From the NCBI RefSeq assembly GCF_001043005.1, contig NZ_JYKZ01000002.1, forward strand, positions 186,001-250,000: DNA of 64,000 nt, read 5' to 3'. Below are positions 16,810 through 27,451 of this stretch, in pieces. Below the pieces are notes generated by a model. The model had not been told where the DNA came from. It was given only the letters and a program-made list of their open reading frames with translations, and made no database searches. Each line of letters opens with the position of its first letter. The first letter of the stretch is position 1. The DNA comes from Pseudomonas psychrophila. GTDB taxonomy: Bacteria > Pseudomonadota > Gammaproteobacteria > Pseudomonadales > Pseudomonadaceae. The translations under genes and the position numbers were made by a program.

Positions 16810-17721
16810 GTGTTACTGCGCAATATCGATTTGAATCTGTTGGTGGTGCTCGATGCGCTGCTCACGGAAAAACACGTGACCCGGACCGGTGTTCGTTTGC
16901 ACTTGAGTCAGCCGGCCATCAGCCATTCACTGAGCAAACTCAGGGTGTTGCTGGATGACCCGCTGTTGATTCGTCAGGGCAACGAAGTGGTGCTGAGCGC
17001 CCTGGCGCAAAATCTTCAGGCACCGCTGAAAGTGATTCTTGGGCAGATCGAAACGCTGCTCGGCCAGTCCATCGATTTTGTGCCGGCCGACTCACAGCGC
17101 ACTTTTCGCCTCGCGATGTCTGATTACGGCGCTGCTATCGTGCTGCCAAAAATGCTGGTGCAACTGCGGGCCCAAGCGCCGGACACCTCGCTTGTGGTGA
17201 TCCAGGACAGCCGTCTGGGCATGCTGGAACAGATCGAACAGGGCAAAATCGACCTGGCCCTGGGGGTGTTTGCGACGTTGCCGGCGGATGTTTCCAGCGA
17301 TGTATTGTTTGAAGAAACCTTTACCTGCCTGCTCAATCGTCGTTCGCTTGCGGACACTGGCGTGCTTGACCTGGACAGTTATCTGGCCCGCCCGCACCTG
17401 TTGGTGTCGATGGATGGCAACACCCAGGGCGAAGTCGATAACGTATTGCGTGCCCAGGGGCTGCAGCGACGGGTTGCGGTCAACGTTCCCCATTGGGGCA
17501 CGGCGCCAGGGATGATTGCCGACACCGACCTGATCCTCACTGTGGCCACCCGAACGCTGGACAACCTGTCATATGGGGACACCCTGATAGCGCTGGCGCC
17601 GCCCATGACAGTGGCGCCGTTTAACTATGTGCAGGTCTGGCATCAACGTTTCAACGAAGACCCGGCCCATCGCTGGCTGCGAGATCTGGTCAGGCAGGTG
17701 AGCGCGCCATCAGCCCCGTGA
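16810..17721 (+). CDS. LysR-family transcriptional regulator
   Basis: A 303-residue LysR regulator. The N-terminal helix-turn-helix has the usual pattern LRNIDLNLLVVLDALL, then LHLSQPAISHSLSKLR. The effector-binding domain runs from about residue 90. The chosen start is the GTG at 16810, because AGGAG lies 5-7 bases upstream and the HTH begins immediately. It is divergent from the RND operon, the usual arrangement for a LysR protein that controls its neighbour; that target is inferred. Its last 12 bases overlap the end of the convergent permease gene. Confidence 0.92.
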   Translation: MLLRNIDLNLLVVLDALLTEKHVTRTGVRLHLSQPAISHSLSKLRVLLDDPLLIRQGNEVVLSALAQNLQAPLKVILGQIETLLGQSIDFVPADSQRTFRLAMSDYGAAIVLPKMLVQLRAQAPDTSLVVIQDSRLGMLEQIEQGKIDLALGVFATLPADVSSDVLFEETFTCLLNRRSLADTGVLDLDSYLARPHLLVSMDGNTQGEVDNVLRAQGLQRRVAVNVPHWGTAPGMIADTDLILTVATRTLDNLSYGDTLIALAPPMTVAPFNYVQVWHQRFNEDPAHRWLRDLVRQVSAPSAP

Positions 17722-18156
17722 TGCAATGATAAAACCGGCCAGCACCACGCTTACGCCGAGCAGTTTTTGCAGGCTGGGGGTGTTTTTAGGCAAACCCAAC
17801 AGCCCGAAATAATCGATCAGCAATGAAATAATCAACTGGCCCACGACCACCGCCATGATGAAATTCAGCGCACCCAGTCGCGGTACGATGATCAGAGCCA
17901 CCGTGATGTAAAACACCCCGGCCAGCCCACCCAGCCAAATCCACCAGGGGCCCGTGATCAAGGTCGCGAGGTTGGGGCGGGGCACTTTGACGATCAGCAT
18001 CACCAGCGCAATCGCCACACCACTCACCAGCAATGAGATAACCGTTGCCCAAAACGGATGACCCAGCGCCAGACCCAATCGTGCGTTGCTGCCGGCCTGG
18101 AGGGGCACCGCAGCGCCGGCCAGAAGGCTCAGGGCAATGGCTATGAAAAGTGGCAT
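17710..18156 (-). CDS. DMT-type small permease (DUF606/YdcZ family)
   Basis: A 148-residue, almost entirely hydrophobic protein with about five membrane helices, matching the DUF606/YdcZ inner-membrane family. The start IAIALSLLAGAAVPLQAGSNARL and the internal WIWLGGLAGVFYI region fit. Members are half-size relatives of drug/metabolite transporters, and the substrate is unknown. It reads towards the LysR gene and overlaps its 3' end by 12 bases. No operon partner is visible on its own strand. Confidence 0.85.
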   Translation of the reverse strand: MPLFIAIALSLLAGAAVPLQAGSNARLGLALGHPFWATVISLLVSGVAIALVMLIVKVPRPNLATLITGPWWIWLGGLAGVFYITVALIIVPRLGALNFIMAVVVGQLIISLLIDYFGLLGLPKNTPSLQKLLGVSVVLAGFIIASRG

Positions 18157-18301
18157 AAGGATGTCTCCCGAGTTTCAACCGTTGTACGGCGAATGATCGT
18201 GGGCGGCCAATTCGATGTTCTGATGCGTGGTATTCGTGGGGTCGATGGCCTTCCACTGAAACTCGGGTTTACAATCGAGGCTCCTGTCTGGAGTACCCCC
18301 T

Positions 18302-18775
18302 GTGCTGACACACTTAGATTCCCAAGGCCGCGCCAACATGGTCGATGTCACCGATAAAGCGGTGACCTCCCGTGAAGCTGTGGCACAAGCAGTGGTGCGC
18401 ATGCGCCCTGAAACCCTGGAAATGATCGTCAGTGGCGGTCACCCCAAAGGTGATGTGTTCGCCGTGGCGCGTATCGCCGGGATTCAGGCGGCGAAAAAAA
18501 CCTCGGATTTGATCCCGCTGTGCCATCCCCTGATGCTCACGAGCGTCAAGGTTGAACTCAGCGCTCAGGGCAGTGATGCGGTGTTGATCGTGGCGCGTTG
18601 CAAATTGTCCGGGCAGACCGGCGTGGAGATGGAGGCCCTGACTGCCGCCAGCGTCGCGGCACTGACGATCTATGACATGTGCAAGGCCGTGGATCGCGGC
18701 ATGACTATCGAAAGCGTGCGTGTGCTGGAAAAGCTCGGTGGTAAAAGCGGGCACTTTCAGGCTGACCTGTCATGA
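18302..18775 (+). CDS. moaC: Cyclic pyranopterin monophosphate synthase MoaC
   Basis: A 157-residue MoaC. It acts after the radical-SAM enzyme MoaA to form cyclic pyranopterin monophosphate in molybdenum cofactor synthesis. Signature stretches are [33 protein letters not shown] and [17 protein letters not shown]. The GTG at 18302 has GGAG upstream and gives the N-terminus [15 protein letters not shown] that is usual in Pseudomonas. The stop overlaps moaD as ATGA, so moaCDE form a tight operon. No moaA is in the window. Confidence 0.95.
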   Translation: MLTHLDSQGRANMVDVTDKAVTSREAVAQAVVRMRPETLEMIVSGGHPKGDVFAVARIAGIQAAKKTSDLIPLCHPLMLTSVKVELSAQGSDAVLIVARCKLSGQTGVEMEALTAASVAALTIYDMCKAVDRGMTIESVRVLEKLGGKSGHFQADLS

Positions 18776-19017
18776 AGCTCAACGTGGTTTTTTTTGCCCG
18801 CTACCGCGAAGCCCTCGGGCTGGACAGCGAGTCGGTGGACGGTGAGTTTGCGTCCATCGACCAGTTGCGTGCGCACTTGGCGCAACGTGGAGGGGCCTGG
18901 CAGATATTGGCCGAATCCAACCTGATGTGTGCGCGCAACGAGGAGTTGTGCAAGCTGGATGAAGGGTTGGCAGATGGCGATGAAGTGGCGTTCTTTCCGC
19001 CTGTGACCGGAGGCTGA
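18772..19017 (+). CDS. moaD: Molybdopterin synthase small subunit MoaD
   Basis: An 81-residue ubiquitin-fold sulfur carrier ending in the required Gly-Gly (PPVTGG), which is activated to a thiocarboxylate and donates sulfur within molybdopterin synthase. The N-terminus [15 protein letters not shown] is typical. It is coupled to moaC through ATGA and is followed after two bases by moaE, its partner subunit. Confidence 0.95.
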   Translation: MKLNVVFFARYREALGLDSESVDGEFASIDQLRAHLAQRGGAWQILAESNLMCARNEELCKLDEGLADGDEVAFFPPVTGG

Positions 19018-19019
19018 AC

Positions 19020-19469
19020 ATGGCGATTCGGGTGCAAGTGGCGGCCTTTGACCCGGGCGCCGAAGTCAACGCGTTGCATGCGGCCAACATGGGCGTGGGG
19101 GCGGTGGTGAGTTTTGTTGGTTATGTGCGCGACTTCAATGACGGGCGTGAAGTGGCGGGGATGTTTCTGGAGCACTATCCGGGGATGACCGAAAAAGCGC
19201 TGGCCAAGATCATGGTTGAGGCTGAGCAGCGTTGGCCGTTACTCTCGCTTGAGGTGCTGCACCGTATTGGGGCGCTGGAGCCAGGTGAACCAATAGTGTT
19301 TGTAGGTGTGGCGAGTGCCCATCGCCAGGCGGCATTTGATGCCTGTGCATTTGTGATGGACTACCTGAAGACACGTGCCCCGTTCTGGAAAAAAGAACAG
19401 ACCGCCGAAGGCCCGCGCTGGGTTGAAGGCCGGGCCAGCGATGAAGCGGCGGCGGATCGCTGGAAGTAG
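19020..19469 (+). CDS. moaE: Molybdopterin synthase catalytic subunit MoaE
   Basis: A 149-residue MoaE, which with MoaD converts cyclic pyranopterin monophosphate to molybdopterin. Signatures include GAVVSFVGYVRDFN, LEHYPGMTEKALAKI, VGVASAHRQAAFDAC and the C-terminal APFWKKEQT, which contains the catalytic lysine region. It has its own GGAGG (19007-19013 region) just inside the end of moaD. It is the last gene of moaCDE; a REPIN begins 12 bases after its stop. Confidence 0.95.
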   Translation: MAIRVQVAAFDPGAEVNALHAANMGVGAVVSFVGYVRDFNDGREVAGMFLEHYPGMTEKALAKIMVEAEQRWPLLSLEVLHRIGALEPGEPIVFVGVASAHRQAAFDACAFVMDYLKTRAPFWKKEQTAEGPRWVEGRASDEAAADRWK

Positions 19470-19481
19470 GGGAGGATACTG

Positions 19482-19569
19482 TGTGGGAGCGGGCTTGCTC
19501 GCGAAGCAAGCGGCGCGGTTTATCGTTTAAACCGCGTTGATCCTTTCGCGAGCAAGCCCGCTCCCACAG
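19482..19569. repeat. REPIN between moaE and rhlB
   Basis: Two inverted REP arms (TGTGGGAGCGGGCTTGCTCG and its complement) flank a central region that itself contains the palindrome GCGGTTTATCGTTTAAACCGC. It lies between convergent genes, the usual location. Confidence 0.92.
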
Positions 19570-19608
19570 GTTTGATGGTGTTCACATCATCAGGCTACGC
19601 CAGGGCCC

Positions 19609-19633
19609 ACTGTGGGCGTGGGCTTGCTTGCGA
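19609..19633. repeat. Degenerate single REP next to the rhlB 3' end
   Basis: CTGTGGGCGTGGGCTTGCTT resembles one REP arm with several changes. It lies 39 bases after the REPIN and just before the rhlB stop codon. Confidence 0.55.
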
Positions 19634-19638
19634 TGGCA

Positions 19639-21141
<1,503 letters not shown>

Positions 21142-21225
21142 CTCATCAGTTGGTTAAGGAGTGTACGCCGGGCAGTGTAATGCAAGTCGGGTGCTCGGCG
21201 TAGTGAACGACAGGATGTTTCGGTT

Positions 21226-21921
<696 letters not shown>

Positions 21922-22018
21922 CTACAAATGTGCTTGATCGGTTAAAAATTAAAGAAAATGTCGCCTGCTTGAACGTTTTTTCCTGCATTACCTACTGAAC
22001 TTACTTAAGCAGCAGGAG

Positions 22019-22034
22019 TGGTACGCGCTTTGCT
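22019..22034 (+). promoter_or_regulatory. Sigma-54 promoter of the aap operon
   Basis: TGGTACGCGCTTTGCT matches TGGCACG-N4-TTGCW at every defined position except C4, with GG and GC exactly spaced. Transcription would start near 22046, giving a leader of about 257 bases that includes the hairpin at 22060-22099. Confidence 0.75.
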
Positions 22035-22059
22035 TTGTGGACAGGGACGTGAATGCGCT

Positions 22060-22099
22060 CCCCTTCGGCGGTAACACTAACAGGCTACCGCCGATGGGG
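22060..22099 (+). promoter_or_regulatory. Long hairpin in the aapJ leader
   Basis: CCCCTTCGGCGGTA and TACCGCCGATGGGG form a 14-bp stem with one T-T mismatch and a 12-base loop. No T-run follows, so it is not a standard terminator. It sits just after the predicted sigma-54 start site and could stabilise or control the leader. Confidence 0.45.
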
Positions 22100-22302
22100 G
22101 GACAGCAAAAATCCCGAGGTTGAAGTTAGACAAGGAATTCAACAGCTCAAGTGAGCGCTTCAGTTTGACGGTTCGTGCGATGCACCCATCGCTCAAGACT
22201 TATGCCGCTTGACCCAATAAAAAGCCAACACGGGTCAACAGTGCCTCACAAGGGGGCGGCGGGTCTTGTTCAAACACAACAAAAGCATCACTGGAGGTTT
22301 GA

Positions 22303-23334
22303 ATGAAGCAGTTGAAATCCACCCTGGCTTTGGCCACCGCAGCCATCGTGCTACTCAGTGCCAGTGGTTTTGTCCACGCAGGCGCAACCCTGGACAGCGT
22401 TAAAAAGAAAGGGTTTGTGCAATGTGGCGTCAGTGACGGATTGCCGGGTTTCTCGGTGCCGGATGCCACTGGCAAGATTCAGGGTATTGATGCAGACATT
22501 TGCCGCGCAGTGGCCGCCGCTGTATTTGGCGATGCAAACAAGGTCAAGTTCAGCCAGTTGAATGCCAAGGAGCGTTTCACTGCCCTGCAGTCGGGCGAAG
22601 TGGACGTGCTGTCGCGTAACACGACCTGGACCAGCTCTCGTGACGCGGGCATGGGCATGGTGTTTGCGGGCGTGACTTATTACGATGGCATTGGCTTTTT
22701 GGTCAACAACAAACTGGGGGTTAAAAGTGCCAAGGAACTGGACGGTGCAACCATCTGTATCCAGGCCGGTACCACCACAGAGTTGAACGTGTCGGACTAC
22801 TTCCGTGGTAACAACCTCAAGTACACCCCAATCACTTTTGACACCTCCGATGAAAGCGCCAAGTCGCTGGAAAGCGGCCGTTGCGACGTGTTGACCTCCG
22901 ACAAGTCGCAGTTGTACGCACAGCGCAGCAAGCTGGCCAACCCGGGCGAATACGTCGTATTGCCTGAAACCATTTCCAAGGAGCCGTTGGGCCCTGTCGT
23001 ACGCAAGGGGGACGAAGACTGGTTCAGCATTGTGAAGTGGACCCTGTTCGCCATGCTCAATGCTGAAGAGGCGGGCATCACCTCCAAAAACGTTCTGGCT
23101 GAAGCCAAGGCGACCAAAAACCCTGATGTGGCCCGTTTGCTGGGTGCTGACGGCGAATACGGCAAAGACCTGAAACTGCCAAAAGACTGGGTGGTACAGA
23201 TTGTCAGCCAGGTCGGTAACTACGGCGAAGTCTTCGAGAAAAACCTCGGCAAAAATACTCCTTTGGCCATCGACCGCGGGCTGAACGCTCTGTGGAATAA
23301 CGGCGGCATTCAATACGCACCACCAGTGCGCTGA
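22303..23334 (+). CDS. aapJ: General L-amino-acid ABC transporter, substrate-binding protein
   Basis: A 343-residue periplasmic binding protein of the polar amino-acid (PAAT) family. A signal peptide covers about residues 1-26 (LALATAAIVLLSASGFVHA). The solute-binding fold starts at GATLDSVKKKGFVQCGV and contains the family's ligand-site region VLSRNTTWTSSRDAG. AapJ captures a broad range of L-amino acids for AapQMP. GGAGG lies 5 bases before the ATG. It is the first gene of aapJQMP and is probably expressed at a higher level than the membrane genes. Control by sigma-54 and NtrC (nitrogen limitation) is inferred from the sites at 21905 and 22019. Confidence 0.95.
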   Translation: MKQLKSTLALATAAIVLLSASGFVHAGATLDSVKKKGFVQCGVSDGLPGFSVPDATGKIQGIDADICRAVAAAVFGDANKVKFSQLNAKERFTALQSGEVDVLSRNTTWTSSRDAGMGMVFAGVTYYDGIGFLVNNKLGVKSAKELDGATICIQAGTTTELNVSDYFRGNNLKYTPITFDTSDESAKSLESGRCDVLTSDKSQLYAQRSKLANPGEYVVLPETISKEPLGPVVRKGDEDWFSIVKWTLFAMLNAEEAGITSKNVLAEAKATKNPDVARLLGADGEYGKDLKLPKDWVVQIVSQVGNYGEVFEKNLGKNTPLAIDRGLNALWNNGGIQYAPPVR

Positions 23335-23399
23335 TAGCCCTTTCACCCGGCAGGCCAACTGCCGGGTGATGTTGTCTGATCCATTTTTAGGGGCACTTC

Positions 23400-24581
23400 A
23401 TGCAAATTAAAGTCGGCGCACCCAAGCCAAGGTTCAGCCTTGGCGATCCACGTGTGCGTGCGTGGTTATTTCAGCTCATCACCGTGGCGCTGGTGGTTTT
23501 CATGGGCTGGTATCTGTTCAACAACACCCAGACCAACCTGCAGCATCGTGGCATTACTTCGGGTTTTGACTTTCTTGAACGCAGTGCCGGTTTTGGTATT
23601 GCGCAGCATTTGATCGATTACACCGAATCCGATAGTTACGCCCGGGTGTTTCTGATCGGTTTGCTTAACACGTTGCTGGTGTCCGTCATCGGTATCGTCC
23701 TGGCGACGGTTCTGGGCTTTATCATCGGTGTTGCTCGCTTGTCGTCGAACTGGATGATCAGCAAGCTGGCGACGGTGTATGTCGAGATCTTCCGCAATAT
23801 CCCGCCTCTGCTGCAAATTCTCTTCTGGTACTTCGCGGTCTTCCTGACCATGCCGGGGCCACGCAACAGCCACAACTTTGCCGACACCTTTTATATGAGC
23901 AGCCGCGGTCTGAACATGCCCGCAGCTGTTGGCACCGAAGCCTTCTGGCCATTTGTGGGCAGTGTGGTACTGGCTCTTGTGGCCGTCGTGCTGATGGTTC
24001 GCCGAGCCAACAAGCGTTTCGAAGAGACCGGCGTGCCGTTCCACAAGTTTTGGGTCGGGCTGGCTCTGATGCTGGTGATTCCTGGCTTGAGCATCGTGTT
24101 GTTTGGCACTCCGGTGCATTGGGAAATGCCAGAGCTCAAGGGGTTCAACTTTGTCGGAGGCTGGGTGCTGATTCCGGAACTGCTGGCGCTGACCATTGCG
24201 TTGACGGTTTACACCGCGGCATTTATTGCCGAAATCGTGCGTTCGGGGATCAAGTCAGTCAGCCATGGCCAGACCGAGGCGGCTCGCTCGCTGGGCCTGC
24301 GTCCGGGGCCGACGCTGCGCAAGGTGATTATCCCGCAAGCGCTGCGGGTGATTATTCCGCCACTGACCAGCCAATACCTGAACCTGGTGAAAAACTCTTC
24401 ACTGGCGGCAGGTATCGGCTATCCGGAAATGGTTTCACTGTTTGCAGGCACTGTACTTAACCAGACCGGGCAAGCGATTGAAGTCATTGCCATCACCATG
24501 AGCGTGTACCTGGCCATCAGCATCAGCATTTCTCTGCTGATGAATTGGTACAACACGCGTATTGCGCTGATCGAGCGATGA
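23400..24581 (+). CDS. aapQ: General L-amino-acid ABC transporter permease AapQ
   Basis: A 393-residue inner-membrane permease of the HisM/PAAT type. It is longer than typical amino-acid permeases because of an extended N-terminus and an insertion between membrane segments, both characteristic of AapQ. The ABC coupling (EAA) motif is the segment GQTEAARSLGLRPGPTLRKV in the C-terminal half. It pairs with AapM to form the channel. It starts 65 bases after aapJ with AGGGGC upstream and ends 10 bases before aapM. Confidence 0.94.
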   Translation: MQIKVGAPKPRFSLGDPRVRAWLFQLITVALVVFMGWYLFNNTQTNLQHRGITSGFDFLERSAGFGIAQHLIDYTESDSYARVFLIGLLNTLLVSVIGIVLATVLGFIIGVARLSSNWMISKLATVYVEIFRNIPPLLQILFWYFAVFLTMPGPRNSHNFADTFYMSSRGLNMPAAVGTEAFWPFVGSVVLALVAVVLMVRRANKRFEETGVPFHKFWVGLALMLVIPGLSIVLFGTPVHWEMPELKGFNFVGGWVLIPELLALTIALTVYTAAFIAEIVRSGIKSVSHGQTEAARSLGLRPGPTLRKVIIPQALRVIIPPLTSQYLNLVKNSSLAAGIGYPEMVSLFAGTVLNQTGQAIEVIAITMSVYLAISISISLLMNWYNTRIALIER

Positions 24582-24591
24582 GGACGGGACT

Positions 24592-25689
24592 ATGACAACT
24601 CATGTTTTTAAACCCGACATGCCACCGCCGGGCAATCGCATCGGCATCGTTGCGTGGGCGCGGGCCAATCTGTTTTCAAGCTGGCTCAACACACTGCTCA
24701 CCCTGTTTGCCTTTTACCTGATCTGGCTGATCGTGCCGCCGTTGCTGAGCTGGACGATCTTTGACGCCAACTGGGTGGGTAGCACTCAGGCGGACTGCAC
24801 CAAGGAAGGTGCCTGTTGGGTGTTTATCCAGCAGCGTTTTGGTCAATTCATGTATGGCTATTACCCGACTGGACTGCGCTGGCGGGTAGACCTGACCGTG
24901 TGGCTGGCCGTGGTTGGCGCAGCACCGTTGTTTATCTCACGCTTCAAGCACAAGGCAATCTGGGGGCTGGGCTTTTTGGTGGTCTACCCGATTCTGGCCT
25001 TCACCTTGTTGCATGGCGGTTACTGGGGCCTGACCAACGTGGCCACCAGCCAATGGGGCGGCCTGATGCTGACGCTGGTCATCGCCACGGTGGGTATTGC
25101 CGGTGCCTTGCCATTGGGGATTTTGCTGGCGCTGGGACGACGCTCGGACATGCCGGCCATTCGTGTGGTGTGCGTGACTTTCATCGAGTTCTGGCGCGGC
25201 GTACCACTGATTACCGTGCTGTTCATGTCCTCGGTGATGCTGCCGCTGTTTCTGCCTGAGGGCATGAACTTCGACAAGCTGCTGCGGGCCTTGATCGGGG
25301 TGATTCTGTTCCAGTCGGCGTATGTGGCTGAAGTGGTGCGCGGCGGTCTGCAAGCCATTCCCAAGGGGCAGTACGAAGCCGCTGCGGCCATGGGCCTGGG
25401 ATACTGGCGCAGCATGGGCCTGGTGATTTTGCCTCAAGCCTTGAAGCTGGTTATTCCCGGCATCGTGAACACCTTTATTGCCCTGTTCAAGGACACCAGC
25501 CTTGTAATCATCATCGGGCTGTTCGACCTGCTCAATAGCGTCAAGCAAGCCGCTGCCGACCCGAAATGGTTGGGCATGGCGACCGAGGGCTATGTATTTG
25601 CAGCGTTGGTGTTCTGGATTTTCTGTTTTGGTATGTCCCGCTACTCCATGCATCTGGAGCACAAGCTGGATACTGGCCACAAGCGTTAG
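24592..25689 (+). CDS. aapM: General L-amino-acid ABC transporter permease AapM
   Basis: A 365-residue inner-membrane permease, partner of AapQ. It has an N-terminal membrane segment (LLTLFAFYLIWLIVPPLLSW), a hydrophilic loop with two cysteines (QADCTKEGACWV), and a core permease domain with the EAA motif in QYEAAAAMGLGYWRSMGLV. The order J-Q-M-P and the length are as expected for this system. It is 10 bases downstream of aapQ and 13 bases upstream of aapP. Confidence 0.94.
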   Translation: MTTHVFKPDMPPPGNRIGIVAWARANLFSSWLNTLLTLFAFYLIWLIVPPLLSWTIFDANWVGSTQADCTKEGACWVFIQQRFGQFMYGYYPTGLRWRVDLTVWLAVVGAAPLFISRFKHKAIWGLGFLVVYPILAFTLLHGGYWGLTNVATSQWGGLMLTLVIATVGIAGALPLGILLALGRRSDMPAIRVVCVTFIEFWRGVPLITVLFMSSVMLPLFLPEGMNFDKLLRALIGVILFQSAYVAEVVRGGLQAIPKGQYEAAAAMGLGYWRSMGLVILPQALKLVIPGIVNTFIALFKDTSLVIIIGLFDLLNSVKQAAADPKWLGMATEGYVFAALVFWIFCFGMSRYSMHLEHKLDTGHKR

Positions 25690-25702
25690 GTAGGAGTGCG
25701 AC

Positions 25703-26467
25703 ATGAGTGAAGCAATCAAAAAGACTGCAAGCGCTGAAGGCATTATTCAGATGCAGGGTGTTAACAAGTGGTACGGCCAGTTTCACGTGCTCAAGGACAT
25801 CAACCTCAACGTGCAACCGGGCGAGCGAATAGTGCTGTGCGGGCCCTCGGGCTCGGGCAAGTCGACGACCATTCGCTGCCTCAATCGCCTTGAAGAGCAC
25901 CAGCAAGGGCGCATCGTGGTTGACGGTGTGGAACTGACCAACGACATCAAGCAGATCGAATCGGTACGTCGTGAAGTGGGCATGGTGTTTCAGCACTTCA
26001 ACCTGTTTCCGCATCTGACCATTTTGCAGAACTGCACGCTGGCGCCGATGTGGGTGCGCAAGATGCCCCGACGCCAAGCCGAAGAAATCGCCATGCATTA
26101 TCTGGAGCGGGTTCGTATACCGGAGCAGGCGCACAAGTTTCCGGGGCAGTTGTCGGGCGGTCAGCAACAGCGTGTGGCGATTGCCCGGGCGCTGTGCATG
26201 AAACCCAAAATCATGCTGTTCGATGAGCCGACTTCAGCGCTCGATCCGGAGATGGTGAAAGAGGTGTTGGACACCATGATCGGCTTGGCCGAAGACGGCA
26301 TGACCATGCTCTGCGTGACCCACGAAATGGGCTTTGCCCGCACCGTGGCCAACCGGGTGATTTTCATGGACAAGGGCGAAATCGTTGAAGAGGCCGCGCC
26401 GAATGACTTCTTTGACAACCCGCAAAATGACCGGACCAAATTGTTCCTGAATCAGATTTTGCATTGA
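25703..26467 (+). CDS. aapP: General L-amino-acid ABC transporter ATPase AapP
   Basis: A 254-residue ABC ATPase that powers amino-acid import by AapQM. Walker A is GPSGSGKS (about 48-55), the signature LSGGQQQR, Walker [12 protein letters not shown] and the switch His in VTHEMGF. It is close to GlnQ/HisP-type ATPases. GGAG is upstream of the ATG. It is the last gene of the operon and is followed after 10 bases by a hairpin that separates it from the convergent mqsA. Confidence 0.95.
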   Translation: MSEAIKKTASAEGIIQMQGVNKWYGQFHVLKDINLNVQPGERIVLCGPSGSGKSTTIRCLNRLEEHQQGRIVVDGVELTNDIKQIESVRREVGMVFQHFNLFPHLTILQNCTLAPMWVRKMPRRQAEEIAMHYLERVRIPEQAHKFPGQLSGGQQQRVAIARALCMKPKIMLFDEPTSALDPEMVKEVLDTMIGLAEDGMTMLCVTHEMGFARTVANRVIFMDKGEIVEEAAPNDFFDNPQNDRTKLFLNQILH

Positions 26468-26477
26468 TTCAACCGTT

Positions 26478-26504
26478 GTAGACGCAGCCTTAGGCTGCGG
26501 CTAC
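26478..26504. terminator. Hairpin between convergent aapP and mqsA
   Basis: GTAGACGCAGCC and GGCTGCGGCTAC form a 12-bp stem with one mismatch around a short TTA loop. It starts 10 bases after the aapP stop and ends 3 bases before the mqsA stop. It has no T-run, but its position suits a bidirectional terminator. Confidence 0.55.
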
Positions 26505-26507
26505 AGG

Positions 26508-26978
26508 CTATTCGTGTCGCTGCTGTTGTTTTTGCACCAGCAGCGCATTGATATCGGTGCACTCGTTGATGGCCTGTAATTCCCGAACCAGTTCGGGATG
26601 GCGATCCAGCAATCGCATCAGCACAAACAAGGGTTTCGGTGGTTCGACCTCGGCACGCTCATAGCGGCTGAACGCATTGTGGCCACCCCCCGACAACAGC
26701 TGCACAGCACTTTTTTGCGTGAAGTGAAGTTTGCGCCGGATGCGCTTCATCTCATCAGCCATCACCTGCTTGGCGTCTTCTATCAGTTCGTCTCCAGCCC
26801 GGGCATAACGCTCAGCACTGGGCGCATCGAACTCAATCTCTGCGCACTCTGCGCATTCATAGCCATTCAGGCTATGCACCATGCGGTTCATTTGCTTGAA
26901 ATTCACATTGAAGCTACGTCCTTTGAAGGGGTGCATCGAGTTTGGTGCTGCGCAGGAGTAACAGTCATGTTTGCTCAT
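26508..26978 (-). CDS. mqsA: Type II antitoxin MqsA
   Basis: A 156-residue MqsA-type antitoxin. The N-terminal zinc-binding domain has Cys6/Cys9 and Cys42/Cys45, and the C-terminal Xre-type helix-turn-helix is at about 75-130 (LHFTQKSAVQLLSGGGHNAFSRYERAEVEPP, written here as one run of motifs: LHFTQKSAVQLL, GGGHNAFSRYE, VEPPKPL). It neutralises MqsR and represses its own promoter. The ATG overlaps the mqsR stop as ATGA, so the toxin-first order typical of mqsRA is kept. It is longer at the C-terminus than the 131-residue E. coli protein. The open frame continues upstream through mqsR but has no antitoxin similarity there. Confidence 0.92.
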   Translation of the reverse strand: MSKHDCYSCAAPNSMHPFKGRSFNVNFKQMNRMVHSLNGYECAECAEIEFDAPSAERYARAGDELIEDAKQVMADEMKRIRRKLHFTQKSAVQLLSGGGHNAFSRYERAEVEPPKPLFVLMRLLDRHPELVRELQAINECTDINALLVQKQQQRHE

Positions 26979-27286
26979 AGGTCTTTTTCCTTGAAAGCGA
27001 TGACTGGCGGCCCTCCACTCGGGCGATAAGTCACCTTGATATAAATGGCCAAGCCGTAGCCCTGTGCGTGATAAACGTCTTGCCAGACCCTGTGATCTGC
27101 GTGGGTCGACATCGACTTGTACAGCGCCCTGCGTTCTAAAGAAGCAATGACCCGCTGCATTTGGGCGAGGGTCAGGCCCATGGTTCGCCCGCCATCCAGG
27201 GCGCTTTTGGTAAACGCTACTGCGCCAAGCCGTAGTACATCGGCTTGTATGCACTGGAGGGTGTAGTGAGGTGTTTTCTTTTCCAT
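26975..27286 (-). CDS. mqsR: Type II toxin MqsR, mRNA interferase
   Basis: A 103-residue RelE-fold ribonuclease. E. coli MqsR cleaves mRNA mainly at GC-containing sites and slows growth. The E. coli active-site residues Lys56, Gln68, Tyr81 and Lys96 correspond here to Lys57, Gln69, Tyr82 and Lys99 (YKSMSTHADH, VWQDVYH, IYIKV, FKEK), so it should be active. The palindrome at 27315 lies 29 bases upstream of its start and probably is the MqsA operator. The gene pair sits between aapP and a GntR gene and looks like an acquired module. Confidence 0.93.
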   Translation of the reverse strand: MEKKTPHYTLQCIQADVLRLGAVAFTKSALDGGRTMGLTLAQMQRVIASLERRALYKSMSTHADHRVWQDVYHAQGYGLAIYIKVTYRPSGGPPVIAFKEKDL

Positions 27287-27314
27287 AAGAGGCAGCCTCG
27301 ATGCGCTTGAAATT

Positions 27315-27327
27315 ACCCTTAAAGGGT
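27315..27327 (-). promoter_or_regulatory. Candidate MqsA operator
   Basis: ACCCTTAAAGGGT is a perfect palindrome around one central base, 29 bases upstream of mqsR. It resembles the AACCT-N-AGGTT palindromes bound by E. coli MqsA. Only one copy was seen, while E. coli has two. Confidence 0.55.
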
Positions 27328-27418
27328 TTTTTATTCAATGATTAATTATCATTTTTTTGGGGCTCTTAATCTGTAGTTGATTGCCGATGTGAAGACGTCT
27401 GGCTAACATGTCGGAAAA

Positions 27419-27439
27419 TTCATCCTATGATTGGATGAA
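27419..27439 (+). promoter_or_regulatory. Inverted repeat, candidate operator of the GntR regulator
   Basis: TTCATCC-TATGATT-GGATGAA, with perfect 7-bp arms and a 7-base spacer, ends 13 bases before the regulator's start codon and touches its ribosome-binding site. This position suits autorepression. Confidence 0.55.
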
Positions 27440-27451
27440 AGGGTGAATTCA

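Noticed and set aside
26508..27338. A 276-residue version of the antitoxin reading through mqsR
   Set aside because: The antitoxin begins at 26978 with its zinc ribbon and an ATGA overlap; the upstream part is mqsR in another frame.
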